A stretch of DNA of 63,599 bases from Pseudomonas gingeri (GTDB taxonomy: Bacteria; Pseudomonadota; Gammaproteobacteria; Pseudomonadales; Pseudomonadaceae): contig NZ_JACAPR010000029.1 of NCBI RefSeq assembly GCF_013385635.1, positions 1 through 63,599 of the forward strand, written 5' to 3'. The translations under genes and the position numbers were made by a program. Below the pieces are notes generated by a model. That model made no database searches, was not told the origin of the DNA, and was given only the letters and a program-made list of their open reading frames with translations. This document shows, one piece after another, positions 17,989 to 26,227 of this stretch (the stretch's first letter is position 1; every line of letters starts with the position of its first letter).

Positions 17989-18067
17989 CTGTACCTACCC
18001 ACGCGGGGAACTCCCCCGCCGGGCGAAGTGTTCTCCGCGTTCCGCTTCATGAACCAGGAGAGTCACC
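17989..18067 (+). repeat. Second conserved leader, copy B
   Basis: Near-identical to 12727-12806, including the GCGGGGAAC...CCCCGC hairpin and ACCAGGAGA ribosome site. Here it is followed by a different ORF (18068) before the paralogue of the 12807 gene. Confidence 0.75.
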
Positions 18068-18301
18068 ATGCCCCATCCTTGTTGCATAGAGCCTCACCGG
18101 CTCCTTCTTCACGCCGTCAGTGCTCATGCTGAACTGCTGACTCGAACGCCTGCATCCTGTGATGCTCGCTGTTCATCAGCCCTCATTCCCAGGTCGAGGT
18201 TTTCCTCTGCCAACACCCTGCCGCGGCTTGTGCAGCACGACTGTGCTGAGCGTCGTCCAGCGGTGTCATTGACGCTCTTGGGTGCCCTGCGCGTCGCCTG
18301 A
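18068..18301 (+). CDS. Possible small ORF inserted after leader copy B (77 aa)
   Basis: The frame has a good CAGGAGA ribosome site supplied by the repeated leader, but the product (MPHPCCIEPHRLLLHAVSAH start, Cys/His/Leu-rich) looks unlike a folded protein. In the first module the same leader opens directly onto the ~210-residue gene. It could be a leader peptide or an accident of inserted sequence. Confidence 0.3.
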   Translation: MPHPCCIEPHRLLLHAVSAHAELLTRTPASCDARCSSALIPRSRFSSANTLPRLVQHDCAERRPAVSLTLLGALRVA

Positions 18302-18380
18302 ACCCCGTTTCAACCTGACATCCATCCCTAGGGATTCCTTGCCCTACGGGTGAGGTTTATCCCGCCCCAAGGAGTGCTTC

Positions 18381-19010
18381 ATGGGAAAACCTGCGAATGT
18401 TTTGCTTCTACCGTTTCCGTTCATTCGGAACCCCTACATCCCGAACTCGTATCTGCGCCTGGACGCGTATGAGCGTCAGTTCACGATTGTTTGCACAGGC
18501 GTGTTGAGCTTGCCGGAAGAGGCGCCACACGTGGGTTACTACCAGCTTGCGAGCGAGTACGTGATCGGCCACGGAGGGCTGATCGAGGACGCGATTGTGC
18601 TGTGTGCCTCACGCTTCTACGAGCTGCACATGTTTCCAAGGCTGGGGCCGGTGGGTTCGTTCGATCCGCGCACCGTCGAGATTTATTACACCGGGGCTAG
18701 GGCCTACAAACGAGGCTCTGCAACGCACGACAGGGCAAATGCCGAGCGAGTGCTCTCCGGGGTTGTTGAGACCTCTGAGATCGTCTGGCGGCGTCCCTGT
18801 CGCACGGCTGAAGAAGTGTCGGCTGTTGAACATCGGATAGCGGCACTGCTTGAGCAGGCCAACGAGGACATACGTGGGGAAGCCTACGATTCGGCAAGGA
18901 TTGCCAGGCGAGAAGCCAGGGAATTGAAAGGTTTCTTGATATCACCTAGATGGCGAGCGTTTGCCTTGCAGGCGCTCATCAATACCGGCGTCACCTGCTG
19001 CACCGCTTAA
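18381..19010 (+). CDS. Conserved hypothetical protein of duplicated module (209 aa)
   Basis: Paralogue of the 12807 product with the same conserved blocks (FPFIRNPYIPNSYLRLDAYE, QFTIVCTGV, VEIYYTGARAY, ARIARREARELKGFLISPRW). AAGGAG lies 7-8 nt before the ATG. A second hairpin with CCCTACGGGTGAGG lies just upstream (about 18335-18360). No membrane segment or known motif is visible. It is followed after 80 bp by another small gene in the same direction. Confidence 0.8.
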   Translation: MGKPANVLLLPFPFIRNPYIPNSYLRLDAYERQFTIVCTGVLSLPEEAPHVGYYQLASEYVIGHGGLIEDAIVLCASRFYELHMFPRLGPVGSFDPRTVEIYYTGARAYKRGSATHDRANAERVLSGVVETSEIVWRRPCRTAEEVSAVEHRIAALLEQANEDIRGEAYDSARIARREARELKGFLISPRWRAFALQALINTGVTCCTA

Positions 19011-19090
19011 CACGTAGACGCATCAATAACCGCAACCGGGAAATCACCTCCCGGTCGGGACAGGTGATTTCTCTACACAGGAGAAGTCAA

Positions 19091-19408
19091 ATGTTCCACC
19101 CCAAGCAAAAACAAACGGTCGACCTACTGCCGTACGCCATGACAGTCACGCCGCAGGCATGGGAGCAAGCGGTGTCGTGCCACAAGCACCGTCGGCGCTC
19201 GACCTTCGAAAGCCGGCTGTATGAGCTGTTGAGTGCGGCAGCCAAGGCGTACAAGCAACACCGTGAAGCCCCGCAGGTGCATTTCAGCCTGTACCCGTTT
19301 CTTAGGAAGAAACAGCCACGGCTGGAGCTGACATTGAGCCTTATGGCCCCCATCCAGGGAAAGCCGTATCTGCTCCTCTCGCTCAGGGATGAGCTGGTGG
19401 AGTCATGA
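19091..19408 (+). CDS. Hypothetical basic protein (105 aa)
   Basis: MFHPKQKQTVDLLPYAMTVT start. It is rich in Arg/Lys/His with SAAAKAYKQHREAP and a hydrophobic C-terminal strand pair. CAGGAGA lies 8 nt before ATG, behind a hairpin (ATCACCT...AGGTGAT, about 19045-19073). It is the last gene of the second module before the terminator at 19439, and has no counterpart in the first module. Family unknown. Confidence 0.7.
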   Translation: MFHPKQKQTVDLLPYAMTVTPQAWEQAVSCHKHRRRSTFESRLYELLSAAAKAYKQHREAPQVHFSLYPFLRKKQPRLELTLSLMAPIQGKPYLLLSLRDELVES

Positions 19409-19438
19409 TCTGACGGTACCCATTGCAATACCCACTCA

Positions 19439-19464
19439 AGCCCGACTCTGTCGGGCTTTTTTCT
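19439..19464 (+). terminator. Terminator of the second module
   Basis: AGCCCGA-CTCTG-TCGGGCT followed by TTTTTTC, the same stem as at 13519-13543. Confidence 0.88.
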
Positions 19465-19502
19465 GCAGTTGCTCGAGGAGTATTTCGCGATGTCGAGCGT
19501 TT

Positions 19503-20351
19503 TTACGAGACTTGATATGTATATGGAGTCTCTATTCCGCGGGACACATGCCAAGAATTCACTTCGGTATAGATTTTTGATCTAGCGAACTCTGCATCGC
19601 TTAACGATTGCCTCAATAGGGGTTCGATTGCATTAGCACCTACTGAACGACCATCACCGAAAATCGACTTTAGCCCCCCGCACAGAATATCAATTGCATC
19701 ATGTCCACGCACATAGTACCAATCATTAACATCTGGAAGCCTCTGCATTTCACTGCGTAAAAAATCGACTGATTCACCTACCCCGAGCTGAACAGCTCGT
19801 GCTAAAGCGGACTCCTGATCGTAACTCCAGTCCGCCCCAAAAAAACTTATAGGTTTAAATTTTTTTAAGCAGACTCGTTTATGAATATTATTAACCGCCC
19901 TAATTTTTCCAAAAAACAGAGCGCGCTGTACAACCGCATCAACTATTGATGTGCCATTTGCCTCAAATCGCTCAACCAGTGCAGGCTGTGCGTACTCTGC
20001 CAATACACATGCAATACTATTAGCCCTTAGCATCAGCCCCTCAAGGTCTCGCGGTTCGGTTGAGATAACATTTTTTGGAAGCTGATATTTAGTTAGCCAA
20101 TCATAGTCATTATCCACAATTCCGAGCATGTTCAGATCAGAGAACCGCGGATCCGAATTAAACACATCCATGGCACGGATAAGCTTATATTTCCCAGTCG
20201 AATCAATAAGGCAGAGCCCTGGCTTAACTCTAGGCCTAAAGAATTTTAGATCTGTTACGCCCTCAAGCAACCAGAAAACGGCCTCAGGGTCTACTGATAT
20301 AGTCATCAACACTTCAGCAACTATGTCCCCAGGCTCTCTATCAGTAATCAT
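19503..20351 (-). CDS. DUF4435 (TOPRIM-like) protein, PARIS AriB-like
   Basis: 282 residues. The early VFWLLEGVTDLKFF holds the acidic Glu-Gly-x-x-Asp of a TOPRIM-type core, followed by LNMLGIVDNDYDWL with the Asp cluster; both are DUF4435 features. The ATG at 20351 overlaps the end of the ATPase gene by 11 bp; a TTG at 20363 would add four residues. In PARIS the ATPase AriA holds a DUF4435 nuclease AriB (tRNA-cleaving) until a phage trigger releases it. The ATPase-DUF4435 pairing, order and overlap fit that type, but other AAA-DUF4435 pairs exist. GC content is clearly lower than in the chromosomal part, a sign of transfer. Confidence 0.75.
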   Translation of the reverse strand: MITDREPGDIVAEVLMTISVDPEAVFWLLEGVTDLKFFRPRVKPGLCLIDSTGKYKLIRAMDVFNSDPRFSDLNMLGIVDNDYDWLTKYQLPKNVISTEPRDLEGLMLRANSIACVLAEYAQPALVERFEANGTSIVDAVVQRALFFGKIRAVNNIHKRVCLKKFKPISFFGADWSYDQESALARAVQLGVGESVDFLRSEMQRLPDVNDWYYVRGHDAIDILCGGLKSIFGDGRSVGANAIEPLLRQSLSDAEFARSKIYTEVNSWHVSRGIETPYTYQVS

Positions 20352-21663
20352 CCTGTTCACCAATTTCGTCCAGAGATTCCATCAACTCGTAGAAGTCACC
20401 AACGATAAACGGTGAGTGAGTTGCAATCAACGCATCAAAACCAACTAAATCTCGGATCCGCTTTAGATCCTGAATGAAGCTTTTTTGCCACTTAACATGA
20501 AGCGAAATTTCAGGCTCATCTATGAGCAAAAGTGAATTAGAAGGAGTTTTAAATAATAGCTCATACATCAAAACGATTTCGTGCTGCTCACCTGAAGACA
20601 AGGACGAAAGTGGAATATCGCCCCCTGCCTCACCTACAACTGAAAGCCCACGCTCTTTATTTATTATAATTCGCTTGTGAGCCAGCTTTACTCTTAGAAG
20701 ATCCGAAAGTACAAAACACTTCTCTGCCAAATTACCAAAAACACTCAACTTCGACTCGCTATCCTGAACAAACAAACTCATTGTTTCTATTTTTCCAGGC
20801 GACAGAGACTTTACGTCAGAGGGGAAGGATGGGCCTTCAATCGTTGCTAGCAAACCCATTGCACTCAACCAAGTCTGATACGCCTCAAGGTTTTTCAATC
20901 GTTCGCTTACCAAGTCCGGACTTAGGAACTCATGATCTCCTGCAATCAGTCTATGCGGGAAAGATTGATCAAGGGTTTGGGATCTCTGGGCATATTCAGC
21001 ACTAACAGCTTCGATTTGCCCAATCATATCCGCAGCACAAAGATCAACGGTCGGCCTTGAATTTTCCCCGCCACGAACTGCCAATCGATAGGTATCAATC
21101 AGCTTTACGTTTAGTTCTCGGCGTATTTTCTCAAAAAAAGCTGATCTGGTTTTTCGTTTACGATTTTTGCCATGAATAAATTTATGAGCAAGATCCCACA
21201 CATCTACTGGCTCGCCGGTATTCTCATCGAACCATAAACCTTGCCTAACCTCTTTAAGCCACGGCCTAGATTCTGCCATCGCCTTAGCAATAGAAAGTAA
21301 TTCAGGATCCATCGATGAGATAGTCTCTATATGAGAGCTACCAGATTTAAAAAATGAAATCTCTAGCGGACCACTGAGATAGGAACGATCATTTTTCTCT
21401 AGAGGCTTACCACTTGGCTCTCGAGAAATAGATATTTTAACTTCATCAGTAAGCCCGACATGTATAGTCCTAAAAGGAATGCTACCTAACGCATCAATAT
21501 TCCATTCAAAGAGGTACTTCAGGCACTTAAGAACTGCGGTCTTACCAACTCCGTTAGCCCCATGGATGATAGTAACGCCACCATCCCTGAGTGAAACTTT
21601 GTGATTGTAAATACCATAAAGCTTAGAAATGAAAATCTCTTCGATCTTGACAAATTTACTCAT
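20341..21663 (-). CDS. AAA (ABC/OLD-type) ATPase, PARIS AriA-like
   Basis: 440 residues from the ATG at 21663 (GGGAG upstream; the frame runs 50 codons further with unlikely sequence). Walker A GANGVGKT is at residues 35-42, the signature-type region LSSLSSGEQHEI and Walker B SLLLIDEPEISLH come near the end, followed by the ATHSPF switch. A central helical insertion replaces the long coiled coil of SMC proteins. This is an AAA_15/AAA_21-type sensor ATPase as found in PARIS, Septu and OLD defence pairs. With the overlapping DUF4435 gene it is most simply a PARIS-like pair. Confidence 0.85.
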   Translation of the reverse strand: MSKFVKIEEIFISKLYGIYNHKVSLRDGGVTIIHGANGVGKTAVLKCLKYLFEWNIDALGSIPFRTIHVGLTDEVKISISREPSGKPLEKNDRSYLSGPLEISFFKSGSSHIETISSMDPELLSIAKAMAESRPWLKEVRQGLWFDENTGEPVDVWDLAHKFIHGKNRKRKTRSAFFEKIRRELNVKLIDTYRLAVRGGENSRPTVDLCAADMIGQIEAVSAEYAQRSQTLDQSFPHRLIAGDHEFLSPDLVSERLKNLEAYQTWLSAMGLLATIEGPSFPSDVKSLSPGKIETMSLFVQDSESKLSVFGNLAEKCFVLSDLLRVKLAHKRIIINKERGLSVVGEAGGDIPLSSLSSGEQHEIVLMYELLFKTPSNSLLLIDEPEISLHVKWQKSFIQDLKRIRDLVGFDALIATHSPFIVGDFYELMESLDEIGEQDDY

Positions 21664-21843
21664 GACTACTCCCTTAGTAATGCAGCAATCATGACACAAC
21701 CAATGGCCATGAGCCATCGTCCTCACCGACTCTTCGTCGACTCTTTCCACCAGCCGAGCCATCGCCTTTTCTTCGACGATAGCATTCCTTGATGATAGGT
21801 CGCGTTCAGCCAAGAGCGGACACTAACCAAGATCCGCTTCAGC

Positions 21844-22026
21844 TTATGGAGTTTGAGCTAGGCGACCTGCAAGCTCTCGATGGGCTGATGCTATTCCATT
21901 GATACATCGGGTGACCTCGACGGCAGCAAAGGTGGCGTAACAACCAAAGCAGGCATCGGTACTGCTGCGTTCGATTTCCGCCTGATTGTTCTTGGCGTGT
22001 TCGTAGGCGGTGTAGGTGTCACTCAT
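21844..22026 (-). CDS. Small hypothetical protein (60 aa)
   Basis: MSDTYTAYEHAKNNQAEIER start with CFGCYATFAAVEVTRCINGI. It is Cys-containing and helical, with coding-like composition. The ribosome site is weak. It lies on the same strand as the following AAA-DUF4435 pair but 180 bp before it, and 35 bp after the next small gene. It could be an ICE-type small gene. Confidence 0.45.
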   Translation of the reverse strand: MSDTYTAYEHAKNNQAEIERSSTDACFGCYATFAAVEVTRCINGIASAHRELAGRLAQTP

Positions 22027-22060
22027 TCAAGAATATCCCTGGGCCAAACAGCGAGCGGTT

Positions 22061-22255
22061 TCAGTCCTGGAGGTTTTCAGCCAGGAAGGCCACCAGTTCC
22101 ATGGGGCTGCGACTGTTGATCACGTTGTAGATCAGGTCGCGCTTGCCCCGCGGCAGTTTCTTCACGCAGCTTTTGGCGGAGGCCCGCACGGCTTCGTCCG
22201 TACCATGTATACGGGCGGCCAGTAGCAGGATGAGAACAGCGTCGGAGAGGGTCAT
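22061..22255 (-). CDS. Small hypothetical protein (64 aa)
   Basis: MTLSDAVLILLLAARIHGTD start, then ASAKSCVKKLPRGKRDLIYN and SPMELVAFLAENLQD. It has the look of a small all-helical regulator-type protein with believable composition. There is no strong ribosome site. Same strand as the 60-residue gene behind it. Family not recognised. Confidence 0.5.
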   Translation of the reverse strand: MTLSDAVLILLLAARIHGTDEAVRASAKSCVKKLPRGKRDLIYNVINSRSPMELVAFLAENLQD

Positions 22256-22481
22256 AAATCAGTGGCTCGGTCGATCTGGACGAGAGGCTATCGGCGCCTT
22301 CAGGGTTTTCTCCAGAGGCCGGGCGGGTCGCCGCTCGGCCGGCAGGCTGGGTCAACGCAGAAGCTAAACCAACTCTTGGGCAATCACCATAAGCAAAGGC
22401 TCCACGTGCGGACCAGTTTTCCGGCTGTGATCCTGCGCCGTCTTGAGGAGGATTCAAGGCTTCTCTCTCAGGAGCCTCACC

Positions 22482-22694
22482 ATGCCTCATCTTCACCACA
22501 CGCCATCTGCGATCTCAACGGTTGCCGCAATGAAGAAAACACGCCTGCTGGCAGCCGCTGTCAGGTCTCTCTATGCCCTCCTCCTGCGTGCCGCCTCAGC
22601 CCTACCCAACAGCGTAGGGCAACGCCGTGGGCAACTGCTGGCCGTTGAGTATTGTCACGTCTCTGCACGGCGTACGCAGGCAGTGAAGCCATGA
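22482..22694 (+). CDS. Possible small ORF coupled to the T4SS tail genes (70 aa)
   Basis: CAGGAG stands 8 nt before the ATG, and the frame ends in an ATGA overlap with the next gene (22691), which would be normal coupling. The product (MPHLHHTPSAISTVAAMKKT start, then basic/helical) is not protein-like enough for confidence. In intact ICEs a much larger gene precedes 22691, so this may be filler created at a deletion junction. Confidence 0.3.
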   Translation: MPHLHHTPSAISTVAAMKKTRLLAAAVRSLYALLLRAASALPNSVGQRRGQLLAVEYCHVSARRTQAVKP

Positions 22695-23044
22695 ACATGA
22701 GCACGCACAAATCCCTCAAGCTCCTGGGCCTCGTTGTCGTCGTGCCGTTGGCTTTGGCTCTACTGAGCCTGCTCATCGTGAGCTTCGTGACAATCGGTGG
22801 CCTTTCCCTCATGCGCCTCGCAACCTGGCAAGAGTGGCAGATTCATAACTACTGGTACTTCCTGATCGCCCGGCTCACCTTATTCAGCCTCGCCGCATGG
22901 GGATGGGTATGGTTCCGCCGAAGGACGCTCCGAGCTCAGCCGGTCTTTCTCAAAAGCCTGAAAAGGGCCGAAGTCACCGCTGTCCTCGGCATCCTGCTGA
23001 TCGAACTGGTGCGGGCCTTGGCATTGTGGGGGGAGTTGGTATGA
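22691..23044 (+). CDS. ICE small membrane protein preceding TraG-N gene (117 aa)
   Basis: The MNMSTHKS start is followed by a strong membrane helix (LLGLVVVVPLALALLSLLIV), two more hydrophobic segments (YWYFLIARLTLFSLAAWGWV; AVLGILLIELVRALALWGEL) and a basic loop between them. Genes of this size and topology sit just before the TraG N-terminal-domain gene at the end of PFGI-1-type conjugation operons. Its stop overlaps the next ATG (ATGA at 23041-23044). Confidence 0.75.
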   Translation: MNMSTHKSLKLLGLVVVVPLALALLSLLIVSFVTIGGLSLMRLATWQEWQIHNYWYFLIARLTLFSLAAWGWVWFRRRTLRAQPVFLKSLKRAEVTAVLGILLIELVRALALWGELV

Positions 23045-24570
23045 CGCTTTATACCAACGATTACCTGGAGTACTACCTGACGTTGGTAGGTTGGCTGGTC
23101 AGCAATGGAGTTTGGAACGTGCTGATGGACTCCGGTTTTTTCGCGCTGCCCTTTCTGGTCATCATACTTCAGGAGTGGTTCAACGCTCGGGAAGACGGGG
23201 GTGGCAGCGATCTGGCGTTCGCCGCCAGCGCCAGAATTGAACACCGTCTGTGGTTGGCCGCTGCGGTCATCCTGTTCGCCGGAGTGCCCTTCATCACCCT
23301 GAATCTGACTACCCTGGAGTTCGACAAGAGCCGCTCGCAACAGTGTCAGTACCTGCAGCCCGATCCTCAGGACACCGGGTGGGGAAAGTCCTTTACCGCC
23401 CTGAACGACCAAAGCGCCAAGGTCCCGCTCTGGTGGTTCTTCGTGCATTCGATATCGAAGGCCGTGAGTGGTGCCGCAGTGGCTGCCATTCCCTGTGGAA
23501 CCGATCTGCGGCAGATGCGCATGGAGGTGAACAATAGTCGGCTGAAGAACCCGCTGCTGGGTCAGGAGGTCGCCGACTTCACCAACGATTGCTACGGCTA
23601 CTCCCGGGCCAAGCTGTTCATGAGCCGCCCGCCCCTCACCGAGGAGCAAACCAACGACATCAATTGGATTGGTTCCAGGTACTTTCTGGAGAAACCGGGT
23701 TACTACGACACCTATCACTCCAAGACCCCACGAACCGAATGGCCCTACGATCCGGACCGGGATGCGGGCCTAGCACAAGTGAGTGGCGGGGGTGGCTACC
23801 CGACATGTAATCAGTGGTGGAATGATGAAGAAAAGGGATTGAGAGACCGAGTACTTAGCGAGGTAGACAGCACCCTGCTGGAGCGCTTCGAAAAGTGGGC
23901 TAGTTTTGCCAGCAAAGATGAGGTGAACGACGCGCTCATTCGGCAGGTGGTGTCACCCCGGAATCAGAAAATGACCCAAGGCCAAGTCTATACGGACTAT
24001 GGTGGGCGGATCGGCACCTCGATACCTGACTTTGCTGCTCGGGTGACGGGGGCCGTCGGGACGACCATGGGGACCTTGACGAACCTGCCGGCGATGGACG
24101 TGGTGCGCCAGGCGCTACCGATGGTAATGGCCTTCCTGAAGATGGCACTGGTGATCTGCATTCCACTGGTGCTTGTGCTCGGTAGCTACGACCTGAAAGC
24201 AGTGATCACCGTGTCGGTGGTGCAGTTCGCGATGATCTTCGTCGACTTCTGGTTCCAACTTGCACGCTGGATCGACAGCACCATCTTCGATGCCCTCTAC
24301 GGGCTCGGTTCGCCCCATGCAAACTTAAACCCGCTGATGGGATTGAACAATGAGCAGGCTGACTTTCTGTTGGGCTTAGTGATGGGAGCTATGTTCATCA
24401 TTATGCCATCGTTTTGGATGTCGGCACTGACATGGGTGGGGATCCGATCAGGTCAAATTTTAAGAGGATTGACAGATGGAACTAGCAGCGCCCATCAATT
24501 CGGAGGAGCGGGCAAAAGCATCCTAGAGAACACCATAAAAAAATCGCTTAATAGGATCAAGAAAAGTTGA
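23041..24570 (+). CDS. TraG N-terminal domain conjugation membrane protein
   Basis: 509 residues. The N-terminal periplasmic/membrane region (GFFALPFLVIILQEWFNA, then LWLAAAVILFAGVPF) is followed by a large soluble region with conserved Trp/Cys (CNQWWNDEEKGLRDRV). The C-terminal membrane block includes MVMAFLKMALVICIPLVLVL and a further hydrophobic helix pair. This matches the ICE TraG-N family (a mating-pair/entry-exclusion type component) that ends the PFGI-1-like T4SS operon. The length is close to normal, and no frameshift is seen. The upstream T4SS genes are missing, so it is probably non-functional here. Confidence 0.85.
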   Translation: MTLYTNDYLEYYLTLVGWLVSNGVWNVLMDSGFFALPFLVIILQEWFNAREDGGGSDLAFAASARIEHRLWLAAAVILFAGVPFITLNLTTLEFDKSRSQQCQYLQPDPQDTGWGKSFTALNDQSAKVPLWWFFVHSISKAVSGAAVAAIPCGTDLRQMRMEVNNSRLKNPLLGQEVADFTNDCYGYSRAKLFMSRPPLTEEQTNDINWIGSRYFLEKPGYYDTYHSKTPRTEWPYDPDRDAGLAQVSGGGGYPTCNQWWNDEEKGLRDRVLSEVDSTLLERFEKWASFASKDEVNDALIRQVVSPRNQKMTQGQVYTDYGGRIGTSIPDFAARVTGAVGTTMGTLTNLPAMDVVRQALPMVMAFLKMALVICIPLVLVLGSYDLKAVITVSVVQFAMIFVDFWFQLARWIDSTIFDALYGLGSPHANLNPLMGLNNEQADFLLGLVMGAMFIIMPSFWMSALTWVGIRSGQILRGLTDGTSSAHQFGGAGKSILENTIKKSLNRIKKS

Positions 24571-24572
24571 CT

Positions 24573-24947
24573 CTAATCAAACTTATGAAATGCTGGATCA
24601 TTAATATTTTCTGGGGAGTAAGGATCGGGAAATAGCTGTTCTCCATCCATCCATACAGCATCCTCTTCCTCTTCCTCTTTTCCTATTTCTGAACTACTAA
24701 GCAAGATCTCCTTGCACACAATAACTCCGATAACCGCGACCACAACCCAGAACACGGCAAACAGGAATACACCAATCAGCGATAACCTGATCAGCGCACC
24801 CAGCAAGCTCGCCAACGTGGCGGGCATACCCTTCTTCATCGCCCAGCGAATCACCGGCGCTTCGAGCCTACGGTAGCGGGCCGAGAACCACCCAAATACG
24901 AAGCCAATGCGGTAGGTAAATCCTTTTTTCTTCGTTTCAGCAGCCAT
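24573..24947 (-). CDS. DUF3742 family ICE membrane protein
   Basis: 124 residues from ATG at 24947. It has a basic N-terminus (ARYRRLEAPVIRWAMKKGMP), one strong membrane region (LIRLSLIGVFLFAVFWVVVAVIGVIV) and an acidic tail with EEEEED. DUF3742 genes lie tail-to-tail with the TraG-N gene in this ICE family, exactly as here (2 bp apart). Function unknown. The low-GC tail suggests drift. Confidence 0.75.
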   Translation of the reverse strand: MAAETKKKGFTYRIGFVFGWFSARYRRLEAPVIRWAMKKGMPATLASLLGALIRLSLIGVFLFAVFWVVVAVIGVIVCKEILLSSSEIGKEEEEEDAVWMDGEQLFPDPYSPENINDPAFHKFD

Positions 24948-25109
24948 ACTTCTGACCTCGCGATTGAGATTTCTCTCGCCGTACAACTTATCGGTACGAC
25001 GCACAATTCAGCTTGGCAGAGGACACAAATAAGAGCCCGTAAGAATTTTCTCAAATGACGGTAGATTTGACGGAAAACGTGAAAAATTAGGGGCATTCAA
25101 TCCAGCGGC

Positions 25110-25431
25110 AAGACAACTCTCTTTCCCTTGAGTGAAATTTCCTAGAAAATCCCGACCGCTTGCGTCTGCCAATTCCAGTGCACTAGTCTCCCCTCGTCAC
25201 CGCATATTCGGTGACTCGGTTTTGACAGACTGAAACTCACAGGCGCAAACAGCCCCCGACCACTATTGCAGGCATTTTTTTGATGCTTGTCGTTGAGTGT
25301 TATGGCGGCTGTGCGCAGGGCACCCTCGGGTGCGCCGGGTATCCTGTGTCCGGTCTGTCAACCTACGTACAGCTGCCACCCTTACTGTTTGACAGCAGTG
25401 GGTGGTAGTCCTTCATCACAGGAGCCACGCC
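25110..25431 (+). promoter_or_regulatory. Conserved leader of DUF6124 gene, copy 1
   Basis: The same series of blocks occurs before the degenerate DUF6124 copy at 39668-39994: AAGACAACTC, TGAAATTTCCTAGAAAATCC, CGACCGCTTG, TATGGYGGCYGTGCGCAGGG, GCGCCGGG, CAACCTRCGTAC and GGYNGCCACCC. The GTGCGCAGGGCACCC...GGGTGCGCC part and the GGCNGC...GCNGCC part can pair. The last ~30 bp hold the AGGAG ribosome site. It is a candidate structured 5' UTR or shared promoter. The upstream edge (24948-25109) shows nothing further. Confidence 0.65.
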
Positions 25432-25779
25432 ATGTTCAAACCTACCCCCAATCCGCCTGCATCACCCAACGCCGTAAACATCGACTCGCGTATTGCCGAC
25501 CGGGCCTTGTCTCACTATGACCTTGGGCCCAAGGCAGGTTCGAAGCCCCTCCCTGTCTCCGTGCTGCTGGAGAACTTGCCTCTGTCCAGGGATCGGGAAA
25601 CCATCCTGCTCGACGTCTACTCGATTCTGCAATCCGCGGCGGCCACTGCCTATGAAAACGCCGACAACCAGACCGGCACGAATCGCAAGGTCGCGATGGG
25701 TGTGGTGCACCTGATCGAGTTGGCGCAGCAGAAGATAGATTCAGTGCTGGATATGCAGGAAGCCCGCGTCAGAGGTTGA
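25432..25779 (+). CDS. DUF6124 family protein
   Basis: 115 residues beginning MFKPTPNPP and ending in a helical region (KVAMGVVHLIELAQQKIDSV). The MFKxTPNPP start, RALxHY motif and C-terminal helix identify DUF6124, a family found in many copies in Pseudomonas genomes and of unknown function. AGGAG lies 8 nt before ATG. It has a conserved leader upstream and its own terminator, so it is monocistronic. Confidence 0.85.
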   Translation: MFKPTPNPPASPNAVNIDSRIADRALSHYDLGPKAGSKPLPVSVLLENLPLSRDRETILLDVYSILQSAAATAYENADNQTGTNRKVAMGVVHLIELAQQKIDSVLDMQEARVRG

Positions 25780-25793
25780 TGCGCCAGAAGCAC

Positions 25794-25823
25794 AAACGGG
25801 AAGCCTCGCTTCCCGTTTTGCTT
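25794..25823 (+). terminator. Terminator of the DUF6124 gene
   Basis: AAACGGGAAGC (25794-25804), loop CTC, GCTTCCCGTTT (25808-25818), then TTGCTTT. An 11-bp perfect stem. Confidence 0.85.
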
Positions 25824-25830
25824 TCACCGC

Positions 25831-25947
25831 TCACGCCTTTCGCTGCACGATGACTTTTGAGGTCAGCGCCAAGCCTTCCTCCGTTGGATCCGGGCGACTC
25901 CAACTGACCACTGCGGCCCCCTTAAGCCTGGGTCCAGAGGTTATCCG
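25831..25947 (-). pseudogene. Possible 3' gene fragment beside the IS remnant
   Basis: One frame reads coherently to a stop at 25831 (ending GLALTSKVIVQRKA, preceded by AAVVSWSRPDPTEE). It has no start and a stop just upstream in frame. The IS remnant begins 25 bp away, so this may be the end of a gene cut by that insertion or its deletion. Short and uncertain. Confidence 0.3.
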
Positions 25948-25971
25948 GCCCTAAGCTGAATGTCAGGTCAT

Positions 25972-26227
25972 AGTGTAGTGGTCAACTAATCCCGGACACG
26001 ACGTTAAGTTTTTTCTCGGCCTGAGTAACCCAGCGACGCCACACGGACTCGACCACCCCAAGCGAGCGGCTGGCTTCGATATGGCTATAGCCTTGATCGA
26101 GCACGAGGCCTGCGGCCTCGCGTTTGAATTCAGCGGAAAAGGAACGAGGTTGCTTGGTCATCAGACACCTCTATCTGGCGAGTATTCTCGCCTAAATGGG
26201 TGTCCGGTATCATTAGACCACTACACT
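25972..26227 (-). mobile_element. Internally deleted IS3-family element (256 bp)
   Basis: The ends are inverted repeats starting AGTGTAGTGGTC on both sides, continuing to an imperfect CCGGACAC about 28 bp in. Between them only the start of orfA remains, on the minus strand. The transposase orfB and most of orfA are gone, so the copy resembles a MITE that could only move with help. It lies inside the 3' end of the lipoprotein gene at 26130-27041. Confidence 0.8.
25982..26161 (-). pseudogene. IS3-family OrfA N-terminal fragment (59 codons)
   Basis: MTKQPRSFSAEFKREAAGLV and the following YSHIEASRSLGV helix-turn-helix region are typical of IS3-type OrfA. After about residue 50 (QAEKKLN) the frame runs into the other IS end and stops. 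Confidence 0.8.
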
